From Saccharopolyspora erythraea (lineage in GTDB: Bacteria > Actinomycetota > Actinomycetes > Mycobacteriales > Pseudonocardiaceae): DNA of 64,000 nucleotides. Each line of letters opens with the position of its first letter. Positions within the stretch are counted from its first letter, which is position 1. Shown one piece after another: positions 50,582-59,907 of this stretch. Position numbers and translations under genes: made by a program. The notes beneath the pieces are model-generated. The model was not told the DNA's origin and ran no database searches. It was given only the letters and a program-made list of their open reading frames with translations. The stretch covers positions 6,389,411-6,453,410 of the forward strand of contig NZ_CP054839.1 of NCBI RefSeq assembly GCF_018141105.1, read 5' to 3'.

Positions 50582-51982
50582 ATGGGAACAGACGTAGCCG
50601 CCTCCGACGACCCGTACCTCCTCACCGCCGACGGCATCAAGGAACCACCGCGTGGCTGGGCCGCCAGCCTGCGCTACCTCGGCCCCGGCCTGATCGTCAG
50701 CGCCTCCATCGTCGGCTCCGGCGAGCTGATCGCCACCACCGCGCTCGGCGCCGAGGCCGGGTTCGCGCTGCTGTGGATGGTCATCCTCAGCACCGGCGTC
50801 AAGGTCGCGTTGCAGGCCGAGCTGGCCCGCTGGACGATCTCCACCGGCAAACCGGGCCTCACCGGTTACAACGCCGTCCCACCTCGGTTCGGCCGCGTCG
50901 GCTGGGTCAGTCTGTTGTGGATCGCGATGGCGCTGTCCAAACTGCTCCAGCTCGGCGGGATCGTCGGCGGGGTCGCCGTCTCGTTGAGCCTGCTGATCCC
51001 GGTCGGCGGCGACCCGCTGAGCCCGACCTCGCTGCTGGCCTGGACGCTCATCGTGGTCGCCGGCAGCATCGCGCTGCTGTACTCCAACCGCTACGGGCTG
51101 ATCGAGCGCGGTGCGTTCCTGCTCGTCGCGGTGTTCTCCGCGGTCACCGTCGTGATCGCTTTCGGGCTTCCCTTCACGCCGTTCAGCTACTCGGGCGCCG
51201 ACGTCGCCGCCGGCCTGGCGTTGAGCATCCCGGCGGGAGCGCTCGGCGCGGCGGTGGCGATGTTCGGCATCACCGGCGTCGGCGCGGACGAGATCACCTT
51301 CTACACCTACTGGTGCGTGGAGAAGGGCTACGCCCGGTGGGCGGGGCCGCCGGACGGCAGCGACGAGTGGGTGCGGCGGGCGCGCGGCTGGATCCGGGTG
51401 ATGTACAAGGACGTGTTCCTGTCGTGGGTGATCTACACGTTCAGCACGCTGGCGTTCTTCGTGATGGGCGCGGCGGTGCTGCACCCGCAGGGTCTCGTGC
51501 TCGAAGGCAACGAGATGATCACGACCCTGTCCCGGATGTACACCGACACGATCGGTGAGTGGGCCAACGTCCTGTTCCTCCTCGGCTCGGTGGCGGTGCT
51601 GGGTTCCACCCTGTGGGCTTCGGTGCCGAGCTGGTCGCGCATGTACACCAACCTGTTCGCGACGCTGGGCGTGCTCGACTGGCAGGACTCCGTCGTCCGG
51701 CAGCGGTGGCTGCGCGCGCTGACCGTGATCCAGCCGGTGCTGTGGGGGGTGGCCTACCTGTTCGTGAGCTCACCGGTGGTCATGGTCCAGATCGGTGGCG
51801 TGGCCACCGGGATCTTCCTGCCCGCGGTGGTGATCGCGACCTGGTACCTGCGGCGCACCGAAGTGGACCCCCGGCTGCACGGCTCGACGGCGTTCAACGT
51901 CCTGCTGGTCGTCAGCAGCGCCGCGATCACGCTGCTGGGCGTCTACACCATCCTCAACGTGTTCGGGGTCGGCGCGGGCTAG
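50582..51982 (+). CDS. NRAMP-related membrane transporter
   Basis: ATG 50582 has GGGAG eight bases upstream. The 466-residue protein has about 11 helices and the NRAMP-like fold, starting with YLGPGLIVSASIVGSGELIA. In true Mn/Fe NRAMPs this first helix carries Asp-Pro-Gly-Asn, which is absent here (V-G-S-G-E instead), and helix 6 lacks the Met-Pro-His motif (ITGVGADEITFYTYWCVEKG instead). So the substrate is probably not a simple divalent metal ion. It stands alone under a palindromic operator next to the arsenic locus. Confidence 0.78.
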   Translation: MGTDVAASDDPYLLTADGIKEPPRGWAASLRYLGPGLIVSASIVGSGELIATTALGAEAGFALLWMVILSTGVKVALQAELARWTISTGKPGLTGYNAVPPRFGRVGWVSLLWIAMALSKLLQLGGIVGGVAVSLSLLIPVGGDPLSPTSLLAWTLIVVAGSIALLYSNRYGLIERGAFLLVAVFSAVTVVIAFGLPFTPFSYSGADVAAGLALSIPAGALGAAVAMFGITGVGADEITFYTYWCVEKGYARWAGPPDGSDEWVRRARGWIRVMYKDVFLSWVIYTFSTLAFFVMGAAVLHPQGLVLEGNEMITTLSRMYTDTIGEWANVLFLLGSVAVLGSTLWASVPSWSRMYTNLFATLGVLDWQDSVVRQRWLRALTVIQPVLWGVAYLFVSSPVVMVQIGGVATGIFLPAVVIATWYLRRTEVDPRLHGSTAFNVLLVVSSAAITLLGVYTILNVFGVGAG

Positions 51983-52115
51983 CAGGGTCACCGGCGGGTT
52001 ACGGCAGGCTGAGAGGAACCTGAGAGCCCAGGACAGGGGTACCGCCCTGATTTCGGTCCGCTGACAACGGCGATGCGCTGGAAAAGGCGCCACGAGCGGC
52101 GACTATTTTGCTCGT

Positions 52116-55100
52116 GTGCTTAGTGCGGGCAAGGATGACACCACAGAGGAACCCGTGCCGTCCGGCGACGACGCGGCGCGCTCCCCGGAATCAGGGCGGG
52201 ACCCCGCCGCGAAGAAGCTGCGGCTGGTCGCCTCCGTCCTCGGGCTGCTCGGAGCGGTGCTGGCGCTGGCGGTGCCCTTCATGCCGGTCAACTACGACGT
52301 CACGACGCTGCAGTGGCCGACCGCGCAGGGCACCCGCCCGGTCGCGGCACCGCTGGCCAGCTACTCGCCGGTCCGGATCGACGCGACCGTGCCGTGCGAG
52401 TCGGCGCGGTCGCTGGACGCGCGCAGCGACGGCCACGGCACCCTGGTCAGCACCACGCCGCTGAACTCCGACACCGGCACGGTGACGGGGCTGCGGCTGC
52501 AGGTCGACAACGGCCGCCTGGTGCTGACCTCCAAGGGCCGCCAGCTCGGTACCGCGCCGCTGCCGGTCGGCAACTGCGCGATCACGGTGCACTCCGACGG
52601 CTACCGCACCACCGCCGCCGTCGGCGGCCAGCAGATCGCGCTGGCCAACGAGGACGTGCGCCCGCAGCTGACCGGCGTCTACTCCGACCTCGACACCGCC
52701 GTGGACCGCACCGCGGGGCTGTCGTTCAAGGCCGAGATCGACACCCGCTACGAGAGCCACGCGACGGCGCTGAAGATCGTCGTGATGGCGGGGGCGGTGC
52801 TGGCGTTCATCGGCAGCGTGGTGGTGCTGCGCAGGCTCGACGGACGGGCCGGGCGGCGCCCGCCGCGGCTGGTGCCGTCGGGCTGGTGGAAGCCCACCCT
52901 CCGCGACCTCGCCGTGCTCGGCTCGCTGGGCGTCTGGTGGCTCATCGGCGCGATGACCTCGGACGACGGCTACATCCTCACCATCGCCCGTGCACGCGAA
53001 GAAGCCGACTACATCACCAACTACTACCGCTGGTTCGCCGTACCCGAGGCTCCGTTCGGCTGGTTCTACGAGCTGTACTCGCTGTGGGTGCAGGTCTCCA
53101 CCGCGACGCCGTGGGTGCGGCTGCCCGCGCTGCTGATGGGCATCACGAGCTGGCTGCTGATCAGCCGCGAGGTGCTGCCCCGGCTCGGCCAGCAGGTCCG
53201 CCGCAGCAACGCCGCGGGCTGGGCGGGCGCCGCGGTGTTCCTGGCGTTCTGGATGCCCTACAACAACGGTCTGCGCTCCGAGCCCGTGGTGGTGCTGTTC
53301 TCGCTGCTCGCGCTGTGCGCGGTGGAGCGTGCGGTGGCGACCCGGCGGCTGATGCCGGCCGCGCTGGGCCTGGTGGTGGCCGCGCTGGCGGTGGGTGCCG
53401 GGCCGACCGGTCTGGTCGCGGTCCTGCCCTACGTGGCGGCGATCAAACCGCTGTTCCGGCTGGTGCGCAGCCGCGCCAGGCAGTTCGGCTGGCTGCCGGT
53501 GCTGGCGCCGATCGCGACCTGCGGCTTCGTGATCATGGTCGTGGTGTTCTCCGACCAGACCTGGCAGGCGGTCATGGACGCCACCGACCTGCGCCAGGAG
53601 CTGGGGCCCAACGACCACTGGTACCAGGAGCTCAACCGCTACAACCTGCTGTTCGCCCCGACCCCGGACGGCTCGCTGGTGCGCCGCTTCCCGGTGCTGC
53701 TGGTGATCCTGTGCCTGGCCACCTGCGGTGTGATGCTGCTGCGCCGGGGCCGCATCCGCGGTGCCGCGCTCGGCCCGAGCCGACGCCTGCTGGCGGTCAC
53801 GGCGCTGGCGTTCGTGGTGCTGGTGGTCACCCCCACCAAGTGGTCGCACCACTTCGGCCTGTTCGCGGCGCTGGGCGGCGCGCTGGCCGCGCTGACGGCG
53901 CTGGCGACCAGCAGCACCGTGCTGCGTTCGCGGCGCAACCGGGCGGCGTTCTTCTCCGGGCTGATGCTGATCATCGCCTTCGCCGCCACCGGCCCCAACG
54001 GCTGGTTCTACGTCTCCGGCTGGGGCGTGCCGTGGTTCGACAAGCCGCCGTCGCTGAAGGGGTTCAACGCCAGCACCGCACTGCTGGCCGTCGCCGCCGT
54101 CGCGGCCGTCGTCGCGCTCATCGAGCACCTGCGCCTCGACGAGAACAACCCGAAGGTCGTCGACGTCACCAGCATCGAGCAGCGCAGCCGGGCGCTGAAG
54201 CGGGGCACCGCGCCGCTGGCGATCGTGTGCGCGCTGCTGGTGGTCGGCGAGGTCGCCACCTTCGCCAAGGTCGTCCAGAAGCAGTGGGGCAGCTACAGCA
54301 TCGGCGCGGACAACGTCCAGCAGCTCATGGGCAACAGCTGCGGGCTGTCGGACTACGTCTACGTCGAGTCCCAGCCCCGCGACGGCGTGCTGGCGGCCTC
54401 GCCGCAGCAGCCGTCGGTGGCCGCGCCCGGCACGAAGGTGCCCGGTCGCAAGACGGAGCAGGAGAAGCCCAACGACTACCTGCGCGCCAAGACCGACGGG
54501 TTCGCGCAGCCGGGCGTGCCGTCCAGCGACCAGGCCTACCCGGGCCAGCCCGACTGGACGCCGCCGCACCACTTCGGCGACGCGGCCGCGCCGGTGTGGG
54601 GCAGCTACGACCCGCAGGGCCTGGGCACCGGGGAGCTGCGCACCGACTGGTACGACATCCCCGAGCGGGCGACCAGCGGCGAGGTACCGGTGGTCGTGGC
54701 GCTGGCCGGGATCGACGCCGAGCCCAACTCGGTGGTCGTCGAGTTCGGCAAGGACACCGCGCGCGGGTTCGAGATCATGGACCGCCGCATCCTGCCCAAG
54801 GCGCAGGGCGCGCCGCCGAACTGGCGCGACTCCCGGCTGATGGTCGACGGCGACGCCGAGGGCGCGACCAAGCTGCGGATCGTGGCCAAGGACCAGGCGC
54901 TGGCCCCGCAGGGCTGGCTGGCGCTGAGCGCTCCCCGCGCTCCGCAACTGACCCGGATGACCGACTTCGTCGGCAACGCCGGGACCTACGTGGAGTGGCC
55001 CGCGGCGCTGGTGCACCCGTGCCTGCGGATCCCCGCGATGCGCAACGGGATCTTCGAGATGCCGAAGTTCCGCGTCGCCGGTGGTGCCGAGGTGCGCGAC

Positions 55101-55409
55101 ATCGGCCAGAGCTGGTCGTCGCCGGACATGGGCGGGCCGTTCGGGTGGATGAACGTCAACTCCAACACCCGGGAGCTGCCGACGTATCTGAAGAACGACA
55201 TCTCCCGGGACTGGGGCTCGCTCTACGTCCTGGAGCCGCAGACGCCCGAGGCGCTGCCCGCGGAGGCGGCGATGCGGATCAGCCACGAGGTCCGCTGGGG
55301 CATGTTCTCGCCCGGCCCGATCAGCCAGACGGTGCAGTTGCCGGGTGACCTGCCGAGCTCCAGCGACCGCAGCGACGTCAAGAACCAGGACGCCGAGACC
55401 GACCAGTAG
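52116..55409 (+). CDS. Emb-type membrane arabinosyltransferase
   Basis: 1097 residues, the normal size of EmbA/B/C. An N-terminal helix (VASVLGLLGAVLALAVPFMP) and an outer beta domain are followed by the GT-C membrane core with the catalytic Asp pair in AMTSDDGYILTIAR and YYRWFAVPEAPFGWFYELYS, then about a dozen helices and a C-terminal carbohydrate-binding region (SSPDMGGPFGWMNVNSN). It transfers arabinofuranose from decaprenyl-phospho-arabinose to arabinogalactan. As a single emb gene it may represent the ancestral copy. GTG 52116 is taken as start; the ribosome-binding site is weak. A strong terminator follows. Confidence 0.93.
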   Translation: MLSAGKDDTTEEPVPSGDDAARSPESGRDPAAKKLRLVASVLGLLGAVLALAVPFMPVNYDVTTLQWPTAQGTRPVAAPLASYSPVRIDATVPCESARSLDARSDGHGTLVSTTPLNSDTGTVTGLRLQVDNGRLVLTSKGRQLGTAPLPVGNCAITVHSDGYRTTAAVGGQQIALANEDVRPQLTGVYSDLDTAVDRTAGLSFKAEIDTRYESHATALKIVVMAGAVLAFIGSVVVLRRLDGRAGRRPPRLVPSGWWKPTLRDLAVLGSLGVWWLIGAMTSDDGYILTIARAREEADYITNYYRWFAVPEAPFGWFYELYSLWVQVSTATPWVRLPALLMGITSWLLISREVLPRLGQQVRRSNAAGWAGAAVFLAFWMPYNNGLRSEPVVVLFSLLALCAVERAVATRRLMPAALGLVVAALAVGAGPTGLVAVLPYVAAIKPLFRLVRSRARQFGWLPVLAPIATCGFVIMVVVFSDQTWQAVMDATDLRQELGPNDHWYQELNRYNLLFAPTPDGSLVRRFPVLLVILCLATCGVMLLRRGRIRGAALGPSRRLLAVTALAFVVLVVTPTKWSHHFGLFAALGGALAALTALATSSTVLRSRRNRAAFFSGLMLIIAFAATGPNGWFYVSGWGVPWFDKPPSLKGFNASTALLAVAAVAAVVALIEHLRLDENNPKVVDVTSIEQRSRALKRGTAPLAIVCALLVVGEVATFAKVVQKQWGSYSIGADNVQQLMGNSCGLSDYVYVESQPRDGVLAASPQQPSVAAPGTKVPGRKTEQEKPNDYLRAKTDGFAQPGVPSSDQAYPGQPDWTPPHHFGDAAAPVWGSYDPQGLGTGELRTDWYDIPERATSGEVPVVVALAGIDAEPNSVVVEFGKDTARGFEIMDRRILPKAQGAPPNWRDSRLMVDGDAEGATKLRIVAKDQALAPQGWLALSAPRAPQLTRMTDFVGNAGTYVEWPAALVHPCLRIPAMRNGIFEMPKFRVAGGAEVRDIGQSWSSPDMGGPFGWMNVNSNTRELPTYLKNDISRDWGSLYVLEPQTPEALPAEAAMRISHEVRWGMFSPGPISQTVQLPGDLPSSSDRSDVKNQDAETDQ

Positions 55410-55420
55410 TTCGCATCAGC

Positions 55421-55460
55421 GCAGTGGGGCCGGTCCTCCTCGGAGGACCGGCCCCACTGC
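55421..55460. terminator. strong bidirectional terminator
   Basis: A perfect 19-base stem (GCAGTGGGGCCGGTCCTCC) with a 2-base centre, between the convergent emb and GNAT genes. Confidence 0.88.
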
Positions 55461-55476
55461 TGTCCGAACGCTTCGA

Positions 55477-55944
55477 TCAGGCGCTGCGTTGTGCTTCGAG
55501 CACCCGCTCGAAGCACAACGAGGTCGCCACACCGGCGTAGGCGCCGAAGTTCGGGATGCGTTGGTAGCCCGAACGCGTGTAGAAGCGCACCGCGTCGGGC
55601 TGCGCGGTACCGGTCTCCAGCCGCAGGGTGGTCCAGCCCTGGCCGCGTGCCCAGTCCTCCAGCGCGTCCAGGATCGCGACCGCGACGCCGCTCCCGCGCC
55701 GGGCCGGGACGACGTACATCCGCTTGACCTCGCCGACTCCGCCGCCCAGGTGGCGCAGTCCCCCGCAGCCGACGGGGGTGCCGTCGTCCGCGTGGGCCAC
55801 GAAGAACGCCGCGATGTCCGCTTGCGACGGCGCGAGCCCGGGTTCGCTGTCCGGTGTGCCGTACCTCGCGGCGATCTCGGCGCGCTGCAGAGCGCGCAGC
55901 GTGACGGCGTTGGGGTCCGCCCACCGCACCTGCTGGATCCTCAT
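55477..55944 (-). CDS. GNAT-family N-acetyltransferase
   Basis: ATG 55944 gives 155 residues (MRIQQVRWADPNAVTLRALQ). Acetyl-CoA motif A is VGEVKRMYVVPARRGSGVAV (the R/Q-x-x-G-x-G/A part reads RRGSGVA), with LETGTAQPDAVRFYTRSGYQ as motif B. Soluble. Acceptor substrate cannot be predicted. A longer open frame to 56055 lacks a ribosome-binding site. Confidence 0.85.
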   Translation of the reverse strand: MRIQQVRWADPNAVTLRALQRAEIAARYGTPDSEPGLAPSQADIAAFFVAHADDGTPVGCGGLRHLGGGVGEVKRMYVVPARRGSGVAVAILDALEDWARGQGWTTLRLETGTAQPDAVRFYTRSGYQRIPNFGAYAGVATSLCFERVLEAQRSA

Positions 55945-56070
55945 GACGTGATTCTGGCCAGCGGTTGTTTCCGCTGCGTGAAGCGTTTGTTGCGGCCTTC
56001 GCCCACCGGGTGCGGCCAGGTCTTCGCGAGCGCCGTCAGCCGCCACGCGGACCACGTCTGAAGGCGTTCC

Positions 56071-56751
56071 TCAGCGCTGGCGGTCGATGAAGCGGCGGGA
56101 GCGGCGCTCGATGTCGGCGAAGTGCTGGGTCATCGCCTCGGCCGCGGCGCCGGCGTCACCGGAGCGGATCGCGTCGACGATCGACTGGTGTTCGCGCCCG
56201 ATCTCCTCGCGCAACCACTCCGGTGGGTCGATCTCCTCCTCGACGCGGTGGTAGACCGTCCAGAACAGGTCGATGAGCTGCACCGCGATCTCGTTGCCCA
56301 CGGGCCGGTACAGCGTCTGGTGGAAGCGTCGGTCGGCCTCCACGACGTCGCCCGTGGAGATCTCGGCCACGCAGGACTCCAGCTCCGCCAGGAAGTCCTC
56401 GTCGGCGTGCTGAGGCACCTCGGCGATCAGCGCGGTCTCCAGGATGCGGCGGATCTGGATGAAGTCGGCCAGCGTCGAGGCGTCCTGGCGGGCCGACTGG
56501 CGGGCCCGGAACAGCAGGCCCGGCATCAGCGCGGTCACGGGTGCCTCGCCGACGAAGGTGCCGTAGCCGTGCCGGATGTCGACGATGCCCAGGGTGTGCA
56601 GGGCGCGCAGCGTCTCGCGGACGGAGTTGCGGCTGGCCCCGAGCTTGGCCATCAGCTGCGGTTCGCTGGGCAGCGGCGCGCCTGGCGGCAGCCCGGACTC
56701 CAGGATCAGGTCCACGACTCGGTCCTGGAGCTGCCTGCCGCCACCAGCCAT
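56071..56751 (-). CDS. FadR/GntR-family transcriptional regulator
   Basis: ATG 56751 (GGAGGGACGGGA upstream) gives 226 residues, the usual size; the frame is open to 56829. The winged HTH is LPSEPQLMAKLGASRNSVRE with TLGIVDIRHGYGTFVG. The FCD effector domain has ADRRFHQTLYRPVGN with metal-binding residues, and ends HFADIERRSRRFID. Divergent from an MFS transporter at 56904, so it most likely represses that gene and responds to the transported acid or sugar. Confidence 0.88.
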   Translation of the reverse strand: MAGGGRQLQDRVVDLILESGLPPGAPLPSEPQLMAKLGASRNSVRETLRALHTLGIVDIRHGYGTFVGEAPVTALMPGLLFRARQSARQDASTLADFIQIRRILETALIAEVPQHADEDFLAELESCVAEISTGDVVEADRRFHQTLYRPVGNEIAVQLIDLFWTVYHRVEEEIDPPEWLREEIGREHQSIVDAIRSGDAGAAAEAMTQHFADIERRSRRFIDRQR

Positions 56752-56903
56752 CGATTCCCGTCCCTCCGCCTGCTCCGGTGGTTCGGCTCCCACCGCCGAT
56801 TCGGCCACCGCTGGGAACAACCTTGCCATCCGCGATGGCCCAGAGTAGCTTGCCTGGACATCCTACGTCCTATGTCCGGGGCGCGACGAGCGAGGAGGCT
56901 CAG

Positions 56904-58352
56904 GTGGGTGCAACGAGCGACTCCGCGCGCTGGTACCGGCAGCTCTCGGCCCGCGACTGGAAGGCGTTCTTCGCCGCCTGGCTCGGCTACGCGATGGACG
57001 GCTTCGACTTCGTGCTGATCACGCTCGTGCTCACCGAGATCAGCGACGAGTTCGGGCTCTCCGGCGCCGCCGCGGCCGCGCTGGTGTCGGCGGCGTTCAT
57101 CTCCCGCTGGTTCGGTGGCCTGGTGCTCGGCGCGGTCGGCGACCGCTACGGCCGCCGGGGGGCGATGATCATCAGCATCGTGCTCTACTCGGTGGGCACC
57201 TTCGCCTGCGGGCTGGCGTGGGACTACTGGCCGCTGTTCGTGGCGCGGCTGGTCGTGGGCCTGGGCATGGCCGGCGAGTACAGCGCGAGCGCGACCTACG
57301 TCATCGAGAGCTGGCCCCGGCGGCTGCGCAACCGCGCCAGCGGTTTCCTGCTCTCCGGCTTCTCGCTCGGTGGCGTGCTGGCCGCCCAGGTCTACAGCTG
57401 GGTCGTGCCGTCGTTGGGCTGGCGGGCGCTGTTCTTCCTCGGGCTGGCCCCGATCGTGCTCGCGCTGTGGCTGCGCCGCGGCATCCCGGAGGCCGCCGAC
57501 TGGGAGCAGGCCTCCCACGACGAGCCGACCTTCGTCGAGGTGCTCTACCGGGGCCGGGCGCGGCCGTGGAACGTGCTGCTGACCGCGGTGGTCGCGGTTT
57601 CGCTGTTCGCGTTGTTCATCGGCTGGTCGTCGGGTGTGGTCTCGGTGCTGCTCGCGGTCGCGGCCGCCGGTGGTCTGCTCGCCTTCGCCGCGCAGTTCGC
57701 GCGGTCGGCGACGCCGATGATGGTCACGCTGATCGTCGTGGTGTTCCTGGCGTTCCTGTACTCGTGGCCGATCCAGGCGTTGCTGCCGACCTACCTCAAG
57801 CAGGATCTGGGTTACGACCCGGGCCAGGTCGCCGACGTGCTGTTCTTCGCCGGGTTCGGCACCGCGGTCGGGTGCGTGCTGGCCGGCTTCACCGGCGACC
57901 GGCTGGGCACCAAGCGCGCCTACACCTGGACGCTGCTGGCCTCGCTGGTGCCGGTGCTGCCGGTGTTCGCGCTCGGCGGCGACCAGCTCGGCTGGATCGC
58001 GGTGCTGCTGTTCTTCCAGCAGATGTTCGGCCAGGGCATCTCGGGCATCCTGCCCAAGCTGGTCGGCGGGTACTTCGAGACCTCCCGGCGCGCGGCGGGG
58101 CTGGGCTTCACCTACAACGTCGGCGCGCTGGGCGGCGCGGTCGCCCCGGTGCTGGGCAATGCCATCGCCGAGCAGACGGGGCGCGGAGCGGCGCTGGGTG
58201 GCCTGTCGTTCGGGCTGACCATCGTCGTGGCCGTGCTCATCGCCGTGAACGCGCCCGGCCGGGTGCAGCGGCTCTTCGGCGACGACTCGGCGATGGTCGA
58301 CCGCACGGTGTCCGGTGACGAGGTCGCGCCGGAGCTGCGGACGTCGTCGTGA
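56904..58352 (+). CDS. MFS transporter (sialate/organic-acid:H+ symporter-like)
   Basis: GTG 56904 with GGAGG six bases upstream is the best start; the open frame extends to 56541 only as a shadow. The 482-residue protein has 12-14 helices: WLGYAMDGFDFVLITLVLTE in helix 1, GAVGDRYGRRGAMIISIVLY, GLGMAGEYSASATYVIESWP and GFTGDRLGTKRAYTWTLL. The wording is close to the sialic-acid (NanT) and SHS lactate-type groups. No sialic acid catabolic genes are in the window, so the substrate is open. Divergent FadR-type regulator nearby. Confidence 0.85.
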   Translation: MGATSDSARWYRQLSARDWKAFFAAWLGYAMDGFDFVLITLVLTEISDEFGLSGAAAAALVSAAFISRWFGGLVLGAVGDRYGRRGAMIISIVLYSVGTFACGLAWDYWPLFVARLVVGLGMAGEYSASATYVIESWPRRLRNRASGFLLSGFSLGGVLAAQVYSWVVPSLGWRALFFLGLAPIVLALWLRRGIPEAADWEQASHDEPTFVEVLYRGRARPWNVLLTAVVAVSLFALFIGWSSGVVSVLLAVAAAGGLLAFAAQFARSATPMMVTLIVVVFLAFLYSWPIQALLPTYLKQDLGYDPGQVADVLFFAGFGTAVGCVLAGFTGDRLGTKRAYTWTLLASLVPVLPVFALGGDQLGWIAVLLFFQQMFGQGISGILPKLVGGYFETSRRAAGLGFTYNVGALGGAVAPVLGNAIAEQTGRGAALGGLSFGLTIVVAVLIAVNAPGRVQRLFGDDSAMVDRTVSGDEVAPELRTSS

Positions 58353-58356
58353 GGGC

Positions 58357-58866
58357 TCAGAACTCGAAGCCGCCCGGCCTGCCGTTGCGGTCGGCGAGCA
58401 GGCCCGCCAGTGCCGCGATGGCGATCTCGGGCGGGCGGCGGGAGCCGATGTTGAGCCCGATCGGCCGGTGCACCCTGCCGATCGCCTCTTCCTCGACGCC
58501 CAGCTCGCGCAGCGCGGCGACGTGCGGTGCCGGGTGGCGGGGGTTGCCCAGCACGCCGACCCAGCGGACCTGGTGCGCCAGCACGTCGCGCAGCATCGGG
58601 CCGAGCTCCGGGCGGTGGTGGTCGGTCACGATGACGTCGGTGTCACCGCCGATGTCGGCCACCTTCCCGACCACGTCGGTGTCCGGCGCCTGGTCGGCGC
58701 GCTGAGGGTCGGGCTCGACGAGCAGCGTCCGGTACCCGAGGTCCCGGCCGTAGCGGAGCAGGTAGCGCGAGACCGGTGAGGCGAACACCGCGACCAGGGT
58801 CCGGTCGCCGGTCGCCACCGGTGCATCGCTGTGCGCCACCTCGCAGGCGGCAACGTCCTCGGCCAT
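58357..58866 (-). CDS. XdhC/CoxI-family molybdenum-cofactor maturation protein (short form)
   Basis: The 169-residue product is the Rossmann half of XdhC: LVAVFASPVSRYLLRYGRDL, VIVTDHHRPELGPMLRDVLA, VRWVGVLGNPRHPAPHVAAL and the C-terminal RVHRPIGLNIGSRRPPEIAI. XdhC sulfurates/inserts Moco into xanthine-dehydrogenase-type enzymes. The N-terminal XdhC/CoxI part is missing, as in many actinobacterial single-domain forms. It may serve the Mo-hydroxylase at 43.7 kb. Start is uncertain (58866 or GTG 58905); convergent with the MFS gene, 4 bases apart. Confidence 0.82.
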   Translation of the reverse strand: MAEDVAACEVAHSDAPVATGDRTLVAVFASPVSRYLLRYGRDLGYRTLLVEPDPQRADQAPDTDVVGKVADIGGDTDVIVTDHHRPELGPMLRDVLAHQVRWVGVLGNPRHPAPHVAALRELGVEEEAIGRVHRPIGLNIGSRRPPEIAIAALAGLLADRNGRPGGFEF

Positions 58867-59200
58867 GCCTGGAGTCTGGCAGGTGAGGTGGGTTCGGGCC
58901 ACCACCCGGAGTCGGGCAAGGGCCTGCTACCAATGCGGATCTTTCACGTGAGTTGGCGATCCATTCGCGGGCCCGCCACGGAGCCGGCCGGCTCGTTCTG
59001 GCATTCCACGTCGAGCCGGCGTCACCGAAGTCGAGCGTGATCACGGTTTGCGATGAAGGTCCGTTCGGGACTTGCAGAGGGGATGCGTGAACCCGCGCCA
59101 GCGGCCGGACTGCCCAGTGAATCGCGTACGGAGCCCGGCGGGGCGACGAGAGCCCGGCCGGGCAAGGCGACTGCCCGGCGGGGGCGGCGAGAGCCCGCCC

Positions 59201-59206
59201 TATACG
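59201..59206 (+). promoter_or_regulatory. -10 box, possibly for a leaderless transcript
   Basis: TATACG ends 8 bases before the ATG of the LysE gene. No ribosome-binding site fits between them, so transcription may start at or next to the start codon. The preceding 58906-59200 holds no gene that I can support. Confidence 0.4.
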
Positions 59207-59214
59207 TTCGCTCC

Positions 59215-59853
59215 ATGGAACTCGTATCGCTCGCCTCGTTGCTCGGCGTCGTGGTGGTGGAGTTGGGCATGGTACTGACCCCCGGGCCCAACATGGTCTA
59301 CCTGGCATCGCGAGCCATCTCGCAGGGGCGGCGTGCCGGACTCGTGTCGCTCGCCGGCGTTGCCCTCGGATTCGTCGTCTACCTCGTCGCGGCAGCCGCC
59401 GGTCTATCCGCCCTCTTCGTGGCCGTACCTGAGACCTACCACGTGGTGAAACTCCTGGGCGCGGCGTACCTCGCGTGGATGGCTTGGCAGATCCTGCGCC
59501 CCGGTGGCGGATCGCCGTTCGAACCACGCGAACTGGCCCCGCATTCGGCGGCCCGCCTGTTCGGCACGGGGCTGCTGACGAACCTCCTGAATCCCAAGAT
59601 CGCGCTCCTGTATGCCGCGCTGATCCCTCAGTTCGTCGATCCCGCGCTGGGTGCGACGTGGTGGCAGTTTCTCCAGCTCGGAACCGCACAGATCGTGGTC
59701 GGTGTGACCGTCAACGGCCTCATCGTTCTCACCGCCGCTGCGCTCGCCGGGTATCTGGCCCGCCATCCCCGCGTGCTCCAGGCACAGCGTTTCGCATCCG
59801 GCACTCTGCTGGGCTTCTTCGCCGCCAAGATGGCCATCAGCCGACCCAACTGA
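59215..59853 (+). CDS. LysE/RhtB-family amino-acid exporter
   Basis: 212 residues with six helices. LysE signatures: VVELGMVLTPGPNMVYLASR in helix 1, AGVALGFVVYLVAAAAGLSA, VVKLLGAAYLAWMAWQILRP and FGTGLLTNLLNPKIALLYAA. Exports amino acids or derivatives with proton antiport. ATG 59215 is the only start that keeps helix 1 at the N-terminus. Confidence 0.9.
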   Translation: MELVSLASLLGVVVVELGMVLTPGPNMVYLASRAISQGRRAGLVSLAGVALGFVVYLVAAAAGLSALFVAVPETYHVVKLLGAAYLAWMAWQILRPGGGSPFEPRELAPHSAARLFGTGLLTNLLNPKIALLYAALIPQFVDPALGATWWQFLQLGTAQIVVGVTVNGLIVLTAAALAGYLARHPRVLQAQRFASGTLLGFFAAKMAISRPN

Positions 59854-59907
59854 ACCGCCTGTCATGTCAGCAGGCCGGAATCCGGGCCAAGCCGCAACAA
59901 GGCACTG

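Noticed and set aside
52191-55286. Open frames of over 1000 codons opposite and in shifted frame to emb
   Set aside because: Antisense and shifted shadows of the arabinosyltransferase gene; products are Arg/Gly/His-rich without domains.
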